From: Alviniconcha marisindica | Lineage: Eukaryota > Mollusca > Gastropoda > Provannidae | Assembly: GCA_018857735.1 (NCBI GenBank) | Contig: JABMCL010000453.1 | Location: 1,296,501 to 1,360,500 of the forward strand | Length of the DNA stretch: 64,000 bases | Direction: 5' to 3' | Shown here: in pieces, positions 1 to 14,049 of the stretch | Layout of the letters: each line of letters begins with the position of its first letter | How positions within the stretch are numbered: the stretch's first letter is position 1 | Position numbers and translations under genes: made by a program | The notes under the pieces: model-generated | Database searches by the model: none | Seen by the model: only the letters and a program-made list of their open reading frames with translations | What the model was told of the DNA's origin: nothing

Positions 1-193
1 ATGCTTACAGTGGTGTATACCTTTAGGTTTAAAATTAACCTAAAACACACCAAAAATGGAATCATTAGGTTACATCTTGATAGCATTGCTGTTTTTGTAG
101 TAAATGTCATCCATGTAAGAATACTATGCAAAAGATACTGTATTTGAGTAAGTTGGGTCTCCACATTACACTGTTAAATTTTTGGCAGAAAAA

Positions 194-209
194 CCCCCCC
201 CCCCCCCCC

Positions 210-272
<63 letters not shown>
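194..272. repeat. Poly-C run of about 79 nt, interrupted by AA
   Basis: An almost pure C homopolymer is followed by low-complexity A/T/G-rich sequence to about 360. It sits in KCMF1 intron 1. Such a run is often a consensus or assembly artefact, so its length should not be trusted. Confidence 0.9.
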
Positions 273-277
<5 letters not shown>

Positions 278-651
278 AATGGTTTTAAATTAAAAAATTT
301 TTTATTTTTTTAAAAACCCAGCAAGCCCCGGGAAATTTTAAAAACCAAAATTTGGGGGTAATTCACTTTTGGAAAATGGTACACAGTTTCTGAGAATGAC
401 CCAGATAACACTTAACACTTTTAACAGTCAGAAAAAGAAAAGGGGGAAAAAGCTGAAACAGAGTGATGGCTAGCATTCTAGAACAAGATCTAAACACATA
501 AAAGGTTCAGAAGAATGCTATTTATTAGGATGAAACACTACATGCACATTTTGGTGGTAATCTCCTTTATGACACTACAGAAGGACACTTAAACAACAGT
601 TAAATGGGTTATTTGTGATCCCTGTCAGGGTTGTGAGTGCAGAATCTCAAG

Positions 652-841
652 CAATCTTCAGTGCAAGGTGTATGAAACAACACAGCAGATTCCTGTCAGA
701 TCTGTCACAGTGATGGTAGCATTCTGCAGTGCAAGGTGTATGACATGATATAACAGATTCCTGTCAGATCTATCATGGTGATGGTAACATTCTGCAGTGC
801 AAGGTGTATGACATGATATAACAGATTCCTGTCAGATCTAT
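652..841. repeat. Three tandem copies of a ~72-bp unit (KCMF1 intron 1)
   Basis: The phrase CAGTGCAAGGTGTATGA followed by CAGATTCCTGTCAGATCT recurs three times. No coding meaning is seen. The rest of 273-1281 holds nothing recognisable. Confidence 0.8.
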
Positions 842-1281
842 CTGGTATTGGACAACTTCCAGACTTTCTCAGTCAAAACCATTTTTTGCTATGGGAATCA
901 GAGATGGAAGATTTTCAGTTAACTACCACAGGAAGGAATGGAAAGGGCCTATATTGAGTTTTGGTACTGTATTTTATTATTGACTCGCATGGAAAATTGT
1001 GAGTGTCTAGAGCTATAGTTTATGTATTCCAATGAGTGGTGTATAGATCTGGCAGACCAGCTGGCTGGCAGGCAACCAACCAGATCAGAAAAAGTCAAAA
1101 ACTTTAATCTTGCAATTTTCCTGGACTTCTCAATGGTTAATAATAATCATATATATATGAAAGTGCCACGTGATTATTGTCTATAAATGTTACCTTTTGT
1201 TGAACATTTTTGTGTGCTTTTGCATGTTGTGATGACAAGCACATAAATACAGTCTGGTGTATGTCTTTCTGTTCTCTTCAG

Positions 1282-1449
1282 GTGTGAGCTGCGACTCGTG
1301 CCTGAAAGGTAACTTTCGTGGACGTCGCTACAAGTGCTTAATCTGCTATGACTACGACCTGTGTGCCACGTGCTATGAAGCTGGGGCCACAACCACGCGC
1401 CACACAACAGATCATCCAGTGCAGTGCATCCTCACTCGAACAGACTTTG
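1282..1449 (+). CDS. KCMF1: KCMF1 exon 2: ZZ zinc finger
   Basis: The acceptor is TTCAG/GT and the donor is G/GTAGGT. The exon begins with the last two bases of a Gly codon, which matches the family's short first exon ending in one G. It encodes the whole ZZ finger, including CLKGNFRGRRYKC and CYDYDLCATCYE, and ends in TRTDF. Exon 1 was searched for between 1 and 1281 and was not found. Confidence 0.96.
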
Positions 1450-4400
1450 GTAGGTACACAGCAGGGGTTTACAAAGTACCAACCATAAATTCATTGGCTA
1501 GAGTAAAGTTTTACACTTTTGTGTTGGCATGAGTGAATTGCTGAAACTTGCTGTCACTGTCAAACACTGTTTCCCTGCCAGCAGCAGAATAGTCTACTAG
1601 TAGTACAGAATATGGGAGAGTGTGGGCTGGTACTCTGTTGCCTGTAGCTGGTGTGTTTTCAGGGCTGTTGTTGGAAACGTATGTCACTGTCAAGAAGAAA
1701 CCAATGTGGAATTGAATATAGAAAATGACACTGTTGTTCAAGATTTGGAATGTTCAGTCTTTTCCTTTAAAATTTCTGTATTTGATTATTTCTTGTTATT
1801 TTGTTCGACTGGTTAACAAACAGAGACAGAGAGAGTATGTGTAGGTGTGGATGTGTTAGTGTTAGTGTTAGTATAGATGGCTGTGTATCTGACCAGTTAC
1901 TGTGATTGAGGAGTTTATGTGAACCACCTTTGCCACCTTACATATGACACACTGGTTTGAAAAATGTTTAGCACAGTCATTGCTTTTAATGGTACATCAT
2001 CATAAGCCAGAGTGTTTGTAAAAATATTAGCTTGCTGTGTTCAAGGTCAAGGTCACACACAGCAAAGTTTCAGAATTTTATTTAATGTTTGTCCTGGCGA
2101 TATCCTGTGAACAGGTTGAATCTTTTGTAACAAAACCTGATATGGTGAGGCATCATCATGAGCCGGAGTGTCTTGCAAAAAGATTGCTTTATTATCGTCA
2201 AAGTCAAAAATTGCTTTGCTATCGTCAAGGTCAAAAAATGTCTTGCATGTTTGTCAATCCATGATTGTGCTAGACATTTTTTACACCAGTGTGACATCTG
2301 TGAGGTGATAAAAGTGGTTCACAGAAACTGGTCAGACAATCATTAACATTGTAACTGGTCAGATACATGGCTGTCTATACATGCTACTTGTGGTAACAAG
2401 AGCTGTAGTAGCTAAATACCCTGTTCCCTTCCTCATGTAGGAAATACACACACACACACACACCCTATTGCTTTGCTGCTTGTTTTTATATATTTTTTAA
2501 ACCAGTCAAACAAAATAACAGTCTGACCAATTGCTGACATTTGTTGTAGTATATATGCTCTTAAGACTTGACTGGTAAGATACTGGAAATTACTGGTTAA
2601 CATGAAACCTGAACCCTGTCAATCCTTAATTTTTTGTTTGTACCGCCGATCAATTTGTTTTACCTTGATATTACCATCATGGTTGACTTGGCATTAAAAA
2701 CCAGTATCTCTTTGCTTCCAAAGGTGAGTTGATGTAGTAGTAAGCACAGCAAGTGCAGAAAAAGTGGGCATATATAGTGATATACTGACAATAACACTGT
2801 GACTTGCAGTATGTGGGCACGCAATGGTGGGTATTTTTTCTGTGCTTGATAACAAACAAATCATTTCTCAAAGGCAGACAACTGAATTTACTTTTTAAGG
2901 ATTAATAAAGTATTATTGTATTACTTGTGTCTTTGTTCATGAATAATTTGACTAAGTTGTAAACTAAGGTGTTGGCTGTGGATGTTGTGTGTTCAGACTT
3001 GTACTATGGAGGGGAGGCACTGACTGCTGAACAGCCCCAGTCTTTCACTTGCCCATACTGCTGCAAGATGGGCCTTACTGACGCTACCTTGCATGAACAC
3101 GTCACCACTGAGCACACCGATGTCTCCGTGGAAATTGTAAGCTGTTTTGTTGAATGTCTAATTACAGCGTAAACTGCTCTGAACAAGTTCTGACTCTGCA
3201 AACTTTATGAAGACCATTGTTTTGGAACCATTGTTTCACCGTGTCCTTTGTGCATTCATGATGATAAGGTTTATCTTGCCAGGACGAGACTTTTGGGATC
3301 AGTTAGTACATTTTCCTAGAGCTGTTCCATTTTTGGGATCAGTGTTGAGAACTGGACACCCATGTCATTTGAGTAGTTCATGTCTCAGCAATTATACAAG
3401 GTAACCATTTTCACCGTCATAAAAGGTTCATTTTGCATAATGTTTTGCATTGCTCTTCACATGTTCTAATTACATTGATTACAGGTAGTCACATGGTCTG
3501 ATTACCTTGATTACAAATACTTGTTCTGATTGCATTTACAGTGATTACAAATGGTCTCTTGTTCTGATTACAGTGGTTATAAATAGTCACTTGTTTTGAT
3601 TACAGTGTGTAAAAGTAGTCACTTGTTCTGATTTGTTTTGATTCCAGTGACTACAAATAGTCACTTGTTTTTATGTTCATGATTTTTTTTTTTCATGTTC
3701 ACTGAACAACGTCAGGGATTAGTGGAGCAGATTTACTCGTGACATTTTCATGATCACTGAGCATTGTCAGGGATTATTGGAGCATATTTACTCATGACAT
3801 TTTCATGATCACTGAGCATCATCAGGGATTATTGGAGCAGATTTACTCATGACATTTTCATGATCACTGAGCGTGGTCAGGAGAACGGTGGCCAGTTTGA
3901 GAGTGTGATCCCATGGTGTGCTGTGTGCAGGTTTGCCCTATATGTGCCTCCCTGCCAGGTGGAGACCCCAACCATGTGACCGATGACTTCGCCTCTCACC
4001 TGGCCCTGGAGCACCGCACTCCTAGGGATTTCATATCCTTTGCGGGCTTGGCTTACTGCACTGCCTGTTGTTGACATGGGGACTGCACTGCCTGTTGTTG
4101 ACATGGGTGACTGAACTGCCTGTTGTTGACATAGGTGACAGGGTTGCCTGTTGTTTACATGGGTGACTGGAGTGCCTTGTGTTGACATGGGTGACTGGAC
4201 TGCCTTTTGTTGACATGTGTGACTGGACTGCCTTGTGTTCACATGAGGGACTAGATTGCCTTGTGTTCACATGGGGGACTGCACTGCCTGTTGTTGGCAT
4301 GGGGGGCTGGACTGCCTTTTGCTGACGTGATGACTGGACTGCTATGTTGTTGACATGGACGACTGGACTGCCTTTTGCTGCCATGGGTTACCTTTAAACT

Positions 4401-7400
4401 AAAACGTACTGACGTGGCTGACATTTGAACCAGTGATCGTGAAAGAGGAAGAAGAAGAGAAATTGGTTTTTAACATCCAGCCAGCCATGATAGTTATATC
4501 ACTGTGAAACAACCGATATAAGGTCAGCAGTTAGTATGACATGGTTGTGGACTGGTGACCGTGAAATGACCTTGGAAGGTCAACAGTTAGAATGGCATGG
4601 TGTGGACTGATTAGGGTGTGGTGACCATCAAATCACCGGTGTACGATCAGCTGTTTTCATGATGTGGTTGTAGCAGGTGATTATTAAACAACCAGTGTAA
4701 GGTAGCTGTTAACATGACATGGTTGTGGACTGCTTACTGTGACTGGGAAACAACCAGTCAGCTAGTAGCCTCACTTGGTTTTGGACTGGTGACCATTAAA
4801 CAACCAATGTATAGTCAGCTGTTAGCATTACTTAATTATTGACTGGTGACCATTAAACAACCAGCCTACAGTCAGCTGTTAGCATTACTTAGTTATTGAC
4901 TGGCAACCATTAAACAACCAGTGTATGGTCAGCTGTTAGCTTTGTTTAGTTATTGACTGGTGACCATTAAATAACGAGTGTGGTGTCAACTGTTAGCATT
5001 ACTTAGTTATTGACTGGTGACCATTAACCAATGTAGTGTCAGCTGTTAGCATTACTTAGTTATTGATTGGTGACCATTAAGCAACGAGTGTATGGTCAGC
5101 TGTTAGCATTACTTAGTTATTGACTGGTGACCATTAAATAACAAGTGTAGTGTCAGCTCTTAGCATTACTTAGTTCTTGACTGATGACCATTAAACAACC
5201 AGTGTATGGTCAGCTGCTATGAGATGTACTAGAAAAACAGTAAATGGATGAACATGGTTCCTTAACCTTGTTACGATGAGCCACCTGGTTTGCGTCACGT
5301 GCGTCGCATCCCTCACCCAGGCCGTGGAGGTGGCCCTCGCACTCGTCGTGGCAACATGCACTTTGGCTCCTCTGCAAACACTCTGACTGGCCTCTCTCCT
5401 AGTGGCCGAGAAAACATGGACCCCATTGCAGGTATGCACTCTGGTCTAAGGTCCCTGCTGACCACTGAGTTTTTGTGACTTTGTCTGTGTGCTTGTGGTT
5501 TTGGAAGACCATTTCTCCCATTGCCTTGTTTACTTTGATGAGTTCCATGCCCATTCTGTGACAGTAAAATTTCTGTGTCTGTCTGATTGGGGAGAAAGGG
5601 GTGCTGCATTATCCTATGCTCTGTCAAAATGGAACACAAAACAATTGCACAAAGTGGGACAATTGAAATTTTAATCTATATGATCCTTGATGATTAACAT
5701 GGTCAGTTGTGCCAAAAATATTTCAGTCATAGAACAGGGTCTAGGGTGCCATTTCTTGGCAGGAGTGAAATGAGGTCCAAACACAAAAGGTTAAAAAGAG
5801 TGCTGATTTGAATAGGACAACACAAAACATGTGCAAATTGTTCAAGGTAAACCCCTGTTTCAAGCAACAGACAGAAGAACAGTCATAATGAAAATTGTTT
5901 ACTAACAGACTGATAAGAAAGTTGAAGATTATTTTCATTTATCATTGTTATATGTCTGTCAGTTGAAGATTATTTCCATTTATCATTGTTATCTGTCTGT
6001 CAGTTGCTTGAAAAAGAGGTTTACCCGGTCTGAAATTATTCACATGTTTTGTGTTGTCTTATTAAAAGCAGCTGGTAAAAGAAGTGAAAGAAGAGCTCTG
6101 GAACAACTCTCATTTTTAAGTCTGTGACACAGACAATGTGCTCGCTTCTGTAAACCCCCCCCCCCACACACACACACACACCCCTTCCACATAACAACAA
6201 TAAAATGAAACATCTATGATCAGTAAGACTAAGAAAGCCATTGTTTGTTTTGAACTCTCAGGCCAATTAAAATTCTCCCCCCATGAGACTCAGAACTTTG
6301 ATGTGTAGAAGCACCTTAAAATGGGATCAGAGTACTGAGATGGTGTCAAAGGCAGAAGGGGTATTTGTATGCGATGATGTCAAAGGCAGAAGGGGTATTT
6401 GCATGCAGGATTTTGCCCTTCTGGACCCTGCAGGGGTGTGGCCCTTGACCTTGGCTGTGTAGTCCCTAGGACCCTGCAGGGGTGATGCCCTTCACTTTGT
6501 CTCCTGGATCCTATAGGGTGATGCCCTTGGCATTGGCTGTGTGGACCACTATAGAGTGATGCCCTTGACCTTGTTTTTGTGGTACCCTGGTCCCCTACAC
6601 GGTGACAGGTGATGCACCTGACCTTGCCTGTGGTCCCCCGGACCCCACAGGGATGACGCCATTAACTTTGACTATGTTGTCCCCAGTACCTCTGCAGGGG
6701 TGGTGCTTTTGGTTTTGTCTCAGTGGTCCCTAGTCTCCTCCCGCAGGGGTGCTGCCCTGGACTGTTTATGTGGTCCTTTAGCTCCCACAGGGGTGCTGCC
6801 CTGCCCCTGGACTGTTTATGTGGTCCCTTAGCTCCCACAGGGGTGCTGCCCTGCCCCTGGACTGTTTATGTGGTCCCTTAGCTCCCACAGGGGTGCTGCC
6901 CTGCCCCTGGACTGTTTATGTGGTCCCTTAGCTCCCACAGGGGTGCTGCCCTGCCCCTGGACTGTTTATGTGGTCCTTTAGCTCCCACAGGGGTGCTGCC
7001 CTGGACTGTATGTGGTCCCTTGACTCCCACAGGGGTGCTGCCCTGGACTGTTTATGTGGTCCCTTGACTCCCACAGGGGTGCTGCCCTGCCCCTGGACTG
7101 TTTATGTGGTCCCTTAGCTCCCACAGGGGTGCTGCCCTGCCCCTGGACTGTTTATGTGGTCCCTTGACTCCCACAGGGGTGCTGCCCTGGACTGTATGTG
7201 GTCCCTTGACTCCCACAGGGGTGCTGCCCTGGACTGTTTATGTGGTCCCTTGACTCCCACAGGGGTGCTGTTCTGGACTTTGTTTATGTGATCCCCTTCT
7301 GTTATAACTTATGTGGTTGATTGCCACCAAGCTGCACTCTTGTCTTCCCTCTCTGTTTCCATCGGCTCTCCACAAGGTACTGTATACAAATGACTGCACA

Positions 7401-10400
7401 GGCACTGACACAACATCAGTCCTAAAATACTCTGATGATTCTGCAGCAGAAGATCTCTTCAACTCAGGTTCTTTTTATTTTGCTGAATTTGAAAGGTTGC
7501 AGGAATAAAAGTGGATTGATTTCAGAAAAGTTCCGACTGCCATTGCAGATCTCTTTATTGATGGCGTGAAAGCTGAAAGAGTACAAATCTCTAGGAACAG
7601 TCTAAGACAACAAGCTGAATTTTAACAAAAACATTGATTTTATTCACAAAAGATGCCATTGAAGAATATTATGCCTTCAGAAGCTAAGTCAGCCCAAGGT
7701 CTCTGAATGTCAGTGCTGCTGTTTTATGCACTTTGTACCACTGTACCAGAGTTGTATTGAATCAATTTTAACATTTTCATTCCTGGGTTGGGTTGGTGGC
7801 TTCAGTGTGAAAAGCAAGAATGTCCTGAGCAAAGTGGGGAATGTGTGTGGCAAGGTTGTGGATGAAATACAAGAACATTCAAATCCGTTGGAATGCTGTG
7901 TGGTACAGGAGGCTGGGGAGATCGTGGTTGATCAGAATTGGACTTTGGGGCTGTAACTGTGGTGTGGATTAGCTGTTCTGTGGTTTATTGTCAGAATTGA
8001 AATTCGGGGCTGTGACTGTGGAATAAGGTATATATCATATGGCTGATTGAGAGAATGAATTTGACTTTGGGGCTGTGTGCACAACTCTGTTCTGAGGTTG
8101 ATTGTCAGAACTTGTCAGACTTTGGGGCTGTGCGATAGCTGTTCCATGGTTGATTGTCAGAACTTGTCAGACTTTGGGGCTGTGCAATAGCCATTCTGTG
8201 GTTGATTGTGAGAAATGGACTTTGGGGCTGTGTGATAGCTGTTCCGTGGTTGATTGTCAGAAATGTCAAATGGACTTTGGGGCTGTGTGATAGCTTTTCC
8301 ATGGTTGGTTGTCAGAAATGGACTTTGGGGCTGTGTGATAGCTGTTCCGTGGTTGATTGGCAAAATTGGACTTTGGGGCTGGGCGATAGCCATTCTGTGG
8401 TTGATTGCCAAAAATGGACTTGGTTGATTGTCAGAATTTAACACTAGGGCTGTAGAGTGTAACTGTGCAGTAGCTGTTCTAAGTAATTTATTGTCTGAAT
8501 TGGACTTTGGGGCTGCAACTGCCAACTGTGTAGTGGCTGTTCTTTGGTTGATTGTGGGGATGAGATACATACCTCACATTTTCAGTGATTGTAAGGATGA
8601 GATAAATATCTCTGTGACGATGAGATACATATATATCTAAGTGCTGGCCCATCACAAGTGTGCAATATTTGTTGCCATAGTCATTTGAATGGAGATTGTG
8701 TATGTTGAAGTTTAAGTTTTATTAATGTCCTCTTGAGGTAATTGTAAATTCATGTTTTAAGTGAGCACATCTAGTTACTTGGCATTAACTTTGCTCTTTT
8801 TCTGTCCTCGTTCATATGTTTTCTCTTTTTCTGGCCTTGTCCATATGTTTTCTCTTTTTTTGTCCTTGTTTATATGTTTTCTCTGCTGACTGCCCCTTCC
8901 CCATTCTTTGGACATTGTTAAACCATGTGGGAATGTTCCACCCAAGTAGAGGTCATTAATCATGAAGAGTGACAGTGTCCAGATCACTGTTTGTGTTGAG
9001 ATTATTTTAAGGGAACAGGTAAGTTGTGTTTTGCTGGTGTCCTTCAGTGTGCTAGTCCTGTTTACTGAGAACGCATGGCTTGAAGGGGAGTTTCAGAAAG
9101 AGACGAGGCACTGTTAATGGATGTGTTTTAATCTTTCTTCATAAGAAATACAGTGTTTGAACTTTGGGGTTTATTTTGCAGCTAGGTGTATTTTACAGAT
9201 TGCATCCAGCAAAATTCTGCTCATCTTGTGATGTCAGTGCTTTGAATAGAAGCGTATTGCTGGTCTATGTTATGATCAACATTGTCATTGAAGTGACAAA
9301 TAAGGTTTGTTTTCTGAATGAAGTCTAGTCCGTTTGACTTCAGACTTCACACCGTTGCTGCACATTACTGACAGTATAGAATTATGCACATCACATTTAG
9401 TAGCTAATCTGTATGCAAGGGATATGACTGGGGCAGTTCCTGAGTTAGCAAAAGCATGTTCTGAACTCTATTCCAACAAGAGCTTTCAGACCTGACACAG
9501 TGATAGCATCAGTTGAACTGCACCTGATCAGTATGGTTTTTATGACCTCAGCCCATTCTCAAGGTCACAAGAGTCCAGAGTGAAACAGAAAGTTGTAGTT
9601 TTCCACTTCTAATGGGAATTGACTGAACTGGTTTGCTCCTCTGATCTTGTTTTGGGGTCATAAGTTGTGTCTGGGAAGGTTTTATTGTTTTGTTTGTTTA
9701 TTTCCTTATTCCTCGCCCGTTTTGTTGTCTTGCTATTTTATCACTGTCCCTTTGCTTCATCATATGATTATGGCTGTACAGCCATGGGATTGTAATCCAT
9801 GTGTAAAATAAAATCAGGCATGGAATTTGTTGTTCCATAGAGTAATCATTTGTTCTGTAGAATTTTAAAGCTGTACTAGGTGTGGGACGTTTGTGTAGGT
9901 CGGCAGTTGCAATGGTTGAGTTTGGTTGTATGAGCATGTTGCAGTTGTTGTGGGACAAGGCTCAGACTGATGGCTTTCGTTTTTTTCTCCATTGACTCTT
10001 CTGGTGTTGCTGATCATGCACATGAGTAGTAATCTTGCCTGGTGGTGCTTGCACTGTTGCAGAATACGTTGTTGGCTTGGTTTTGGTTGCTGCTGCTAGT
10101 GATTAGAATAGTGGTAAAGTAGCTGGGTCAGTAAAAGGCGTAGTAATGTATTATTCGTGTTGTAGTGGTTGATGTGGGTTGCAATCTGCATTTGATGGGG
10201 CTTGATCAGCACTGCTTTTGTATGTCCACAGATGTTCGTGAGTGGATGCCGGGTAAGCGTGGTTTGTCTGTCTCACTGTCCGTCTCACTGTCCGTCTCAC
10301 CCGCTGGCTTGGCTGCTGGGATCAGCTTATCTCGTGTCAACCCGCTCACTAGTTTTGGATGTTGTTGCTCTTTTCTGTTTTCTGCCTGCTGTTGTTGCTT

Positions 10401-10593
10401 TTTGGTCGGGCTATGCTGGTAGTTCTTTTTGTGAAAAATATACTTGACACTTGTTTGTATTTGTGGATATATTCCTTTTCTAATCAGCAGTAGAAGCTGT
10501 GTGTAGTCAGTGTGGGTGTGTGCTAAATTCTTTGGCTGGACTGGTGTGGTCGATGAGCTGGGTCACTAAATAAATAAATAAATAAATAAAAAG

Positions 10594-10637
<44 letters not shown>

Positions 10638-13600
10638 CCGCCATAGACTAAAGGCAGCATTGTGGCATAGGAAAGACTGATTTGGGTGTGTTCTTCTGTT
10701 GAGCTCATAAGGCTTTTGTTTTCTTGCATAACAGTAATAGCAAGAGGCAAAACAATCAGGGGTGCCTGCGACATGGTGTTACCAGTGATGACCTTGCTGA
10801 AATCACTGAGTCTCTTCACTGATTCTTTGTTGTTTTTGTAAATCCACTGAGGTTCTCTGCAGTTTGTCCTGGAAATCTATTACAGTATCAGTGAAATGAA
10901 ATTAGCTCTTGAAGTCTGGAACAGTGTAAGAGTGGCTGATTGCTTGGTGTTACACATAGTATTTGTGGCTTTGGGGTTGATTTGGTAGCTGTGAGTTGCA
11001 TCATAAATGTTTGGGTAGAATGTGTTGTTTTATTTGTTGTCACTGTGCTGAGTTCTGTCTGGAATGTGCTGTTTTATTTGTTGTTATTGTGCAGAGTTCT
11101 GTGTAGAATGTGTCGTTTTATTTGTTGTCATTGTGCTGAGTTCTGTGTAGAATGTGCCGTTTTATTTGTTTTCGTTGTGCAGAGTTCTGTGTAGAATGTG
11201 CCGTTTTATTTGTTGTCATTGTGCTGAGTTCTGTGTAGAATGTGCCGTTTTATTTGTTTTCGTTGTGCAGAGTTCTGTGTAGAATGTGCCGTTTTATTTG
11301 TTGTCGTTTTGCAGAGTTATGTCTAGAAATATGTTGTTTTTGTTGTCATTGTGCAGAGTTCTGCCTAGAAAGTATTGTTTTATTGTCATTATGCTGAGTT
11401 CTGTCTAGAAACATGTCTGTTTTTGTTATCATTGTCCAAAGTTCTGTCTAGAAATATGTTGTTTTCCTTGTGCAGTTTTGTCTAGAATGTCTTGTTTTAT
11501 TTGTTGTCATTGACATTGTGCAGAGTTCTGTCTAGAATGTCTTTTTTTATTTGTTGTCATTGTGCAGAGGTTTGTCTAGAAATATGTTTTTGTTTTTGTT
11601 GTCATTGTGCAGAGTTGTGGCTAGATTTTTGTTGTTGTTGTCATTGTGCAGAGTTTTGTCTAGAAATATGTTGGTTTTATTGTTGTCATTGTGCAGAGTT
11701 CTGTCTAGAATGTGCCGTTTTATTTGTTGTCATTGTGCAGAGTTCTGTCTAGAAATATGTTGGTTTTATTTGTTGTCATTGTGCAGAGTTCTGTCTAGAA
11801 ATATGTTGGTTTTATTTGTTGTCATTGTGCAGAGTTCTGTCTAGAATGTGCCGTTTTATTTGTTGTCATTGTGCAGAGTTCTGTCTAGAAATATGTTGGT
11901 TTTATTTGTTGTCATTGTGCAGAGTTCTGTCTAGAATGTGCCGTTTTATTTGTTGTCATTGTGCAGAGTTCTGTCTAGAAATATGTTGGTTTTATTTGTT
12001 GTCATTGTGCAGAGTTCTGTCTAGAATGTGCCGTTTATTTGTTGTCATTGTGCAGAGTTCTGTCTAGAAATATGTTGGTTTTATTTGTTGTCATTGTGCA
12101 GTGTTCTGTCTAGAATGTGCCATTTTGTTGTTGTCATTGTGCAGAGTTCTGTCTAGAAATATGTTGGTTTTATTTGTTGTCATTGTGCAGTGTTCTGTCT
12201 AGAATGTGCCATTTTGTTGTTGTCATTGTGCAGAGTTCTGTCTAGAAATATGTTTTTGTTTTTGTTGTCATTGTGCAGAGTTCTGTCTAAAAATACGTTG
12301 TTGTTTTTGTTGTCATTGTGCAGAGTTCTGTCTAGAAATATGTTGTTTTATTTGTTGTCATTGTGCAGAGTTCTGTCTAGAATGTGCCAGTTTATTTGTT
12401 GTCATTGTGCAGAGTTCTGTCTAGAATGTACCAGTTTATTTGTTGTCATTGCGCAGAGTTCTGTCTAGAATGTACCAGTTTATTTGCTGTCATTGTGCAG
12501 AGTTCTGTCCATTTGCTTCACAATCACATGGACTTTGTTACTTATTTTGTGTAGAAAGAGCAACAAGGATCTGTGCTTGCTGTGATTTTGTGTTGTTGTT
12601 TGTTTCTTCTTTCCGTTTTTTTGTTTGCTTATGTTTTGTTCTTGTTTTGGTTCATACTACTTACTAGGATGGGTTAGTTGCTAGCAGCTTGAATGATGGT
12701 TCTGCCATTTTCTGCCTTATTTTTTAAGACAACTGCTAGTACTGCCAGTGCCTGGTTAGAACTTTCCTGGAATCTTTTTTTGTCATTAGGTTTATTCAGT
12801 GATTGTGATAACCCTGTCAGGACTGTAGTGAATTAAGTGTTGGAGTTTGTGAGAAGTATTGATCAATGAAGAGCTTTGGTGAAGGTTGAGTGATGAAGGG
12901 TTTTGATGAAGATCAGCTGGTGAAGGGCTTAGAGGAAGATTGACTGGTGAATTGTTTCGATGAAGATTGGTGGATGAAGGGTTTTGATGAACATTGCATT
13001 TTGTTTGCCATTATTTGGCTTGTTTATTAATTTTGATAGTAATTTTAGTAGTCTCTTGTGAGTTGTAGCTAACTTAATACCGAATACCCATACTAATACC
13101 AATTAATACTGTATTAATGAGTGAAATAACCTGGTAGCAAGCTTTTGTTGTGTTCATTCTTGTCAAGACAAGCTTGATGATGATACGTCCATTTTTATGT
13201 ATGGGGTAGAACTGACAATAACACTGTACACTTGATTCTACCTACACTACCTACCGATTCATCTACAGTGGGAATGGTCCCAGATCTCCAGCATACAGTA
13301 GAATCTGATGGAAGGCCACATTGGTGATAGGCTAGTCACTGACCCCATGTTTTAAACTCTTATTTTGATTTAAATGAGGCTCACATCAGAGCTCAGACAC
13401 TGTGTGAAAGTTGAGGTGGCAGTCCTGGGCTCCGTGTCCCTAGTAGTCCACACGGTCTCTGTAGACCTGAAGCTAAATTGAACTAGAGCCTCTCAGCAAA
13501 GATGATTCATCTTGCAAGGCCTTTTTTTTTTCCATTTTGGTTTTATCTTTTTGGTGTGTGGGGGGGGGGGGGGGGGGGGGGGACTTGGCTCTGGTAATGC

Positions 13601-13987
13601 TGTATCAGTTATGGGATTCTAGTTGTAGTAGCTTCTCTCTAAGAGCAGACAGATGGCTAGACTCTAGCAGAACTTCCTATCAGCTGTGGCAAGCAGCCAG
13701 AGACAGACGCTGGCCACTCTAGCAGAACTTGTGATTAGCGAGCAGCCAGAGACTACCTGGGTGTCTAGATCCACTTTTTGTTATTCACAACAAAATGAGC
13801 TTAATTTGCATTGATACGTTGATTGCAGATCTTACCCACCTACCACCTCTCCTTATGCAGTATTTTGAGCAGCTTTTGTATAATTCACAGGTGCATTATT
13901 TTGAGTAGGTTTTGTAAAATTCACAGATTGACCAAACAGTGAAAGGGGGTCAGAATTTTAAAAACTCACATCTGTTTGGGCATTCTT

Positions 13988-14049
<62 letters not shown>

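Larger units (their letters stand above)
4033..5274 (+). other. KCMF1: U12-type AT-AC intron (KCMF1 intron 4)
   Basis: The 5' splice site is ATATCCTTT (4033-4041), the minor-spliceosome AT-AC consensus. A perfect U12 branch site TTCCTTAAC lies at 5258-5266, and the intron ends in AC at 5273-5274, about 9 nt beyond the branch adenosine. Joining 4032 to 5275 restores PRDF-DEPPGLRHVRR, matching KCMF1. The intron also carries two minisatellites, at 4063-4385 and about 4510-5217, that stop short of the branch site. Confidence 0.95.
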
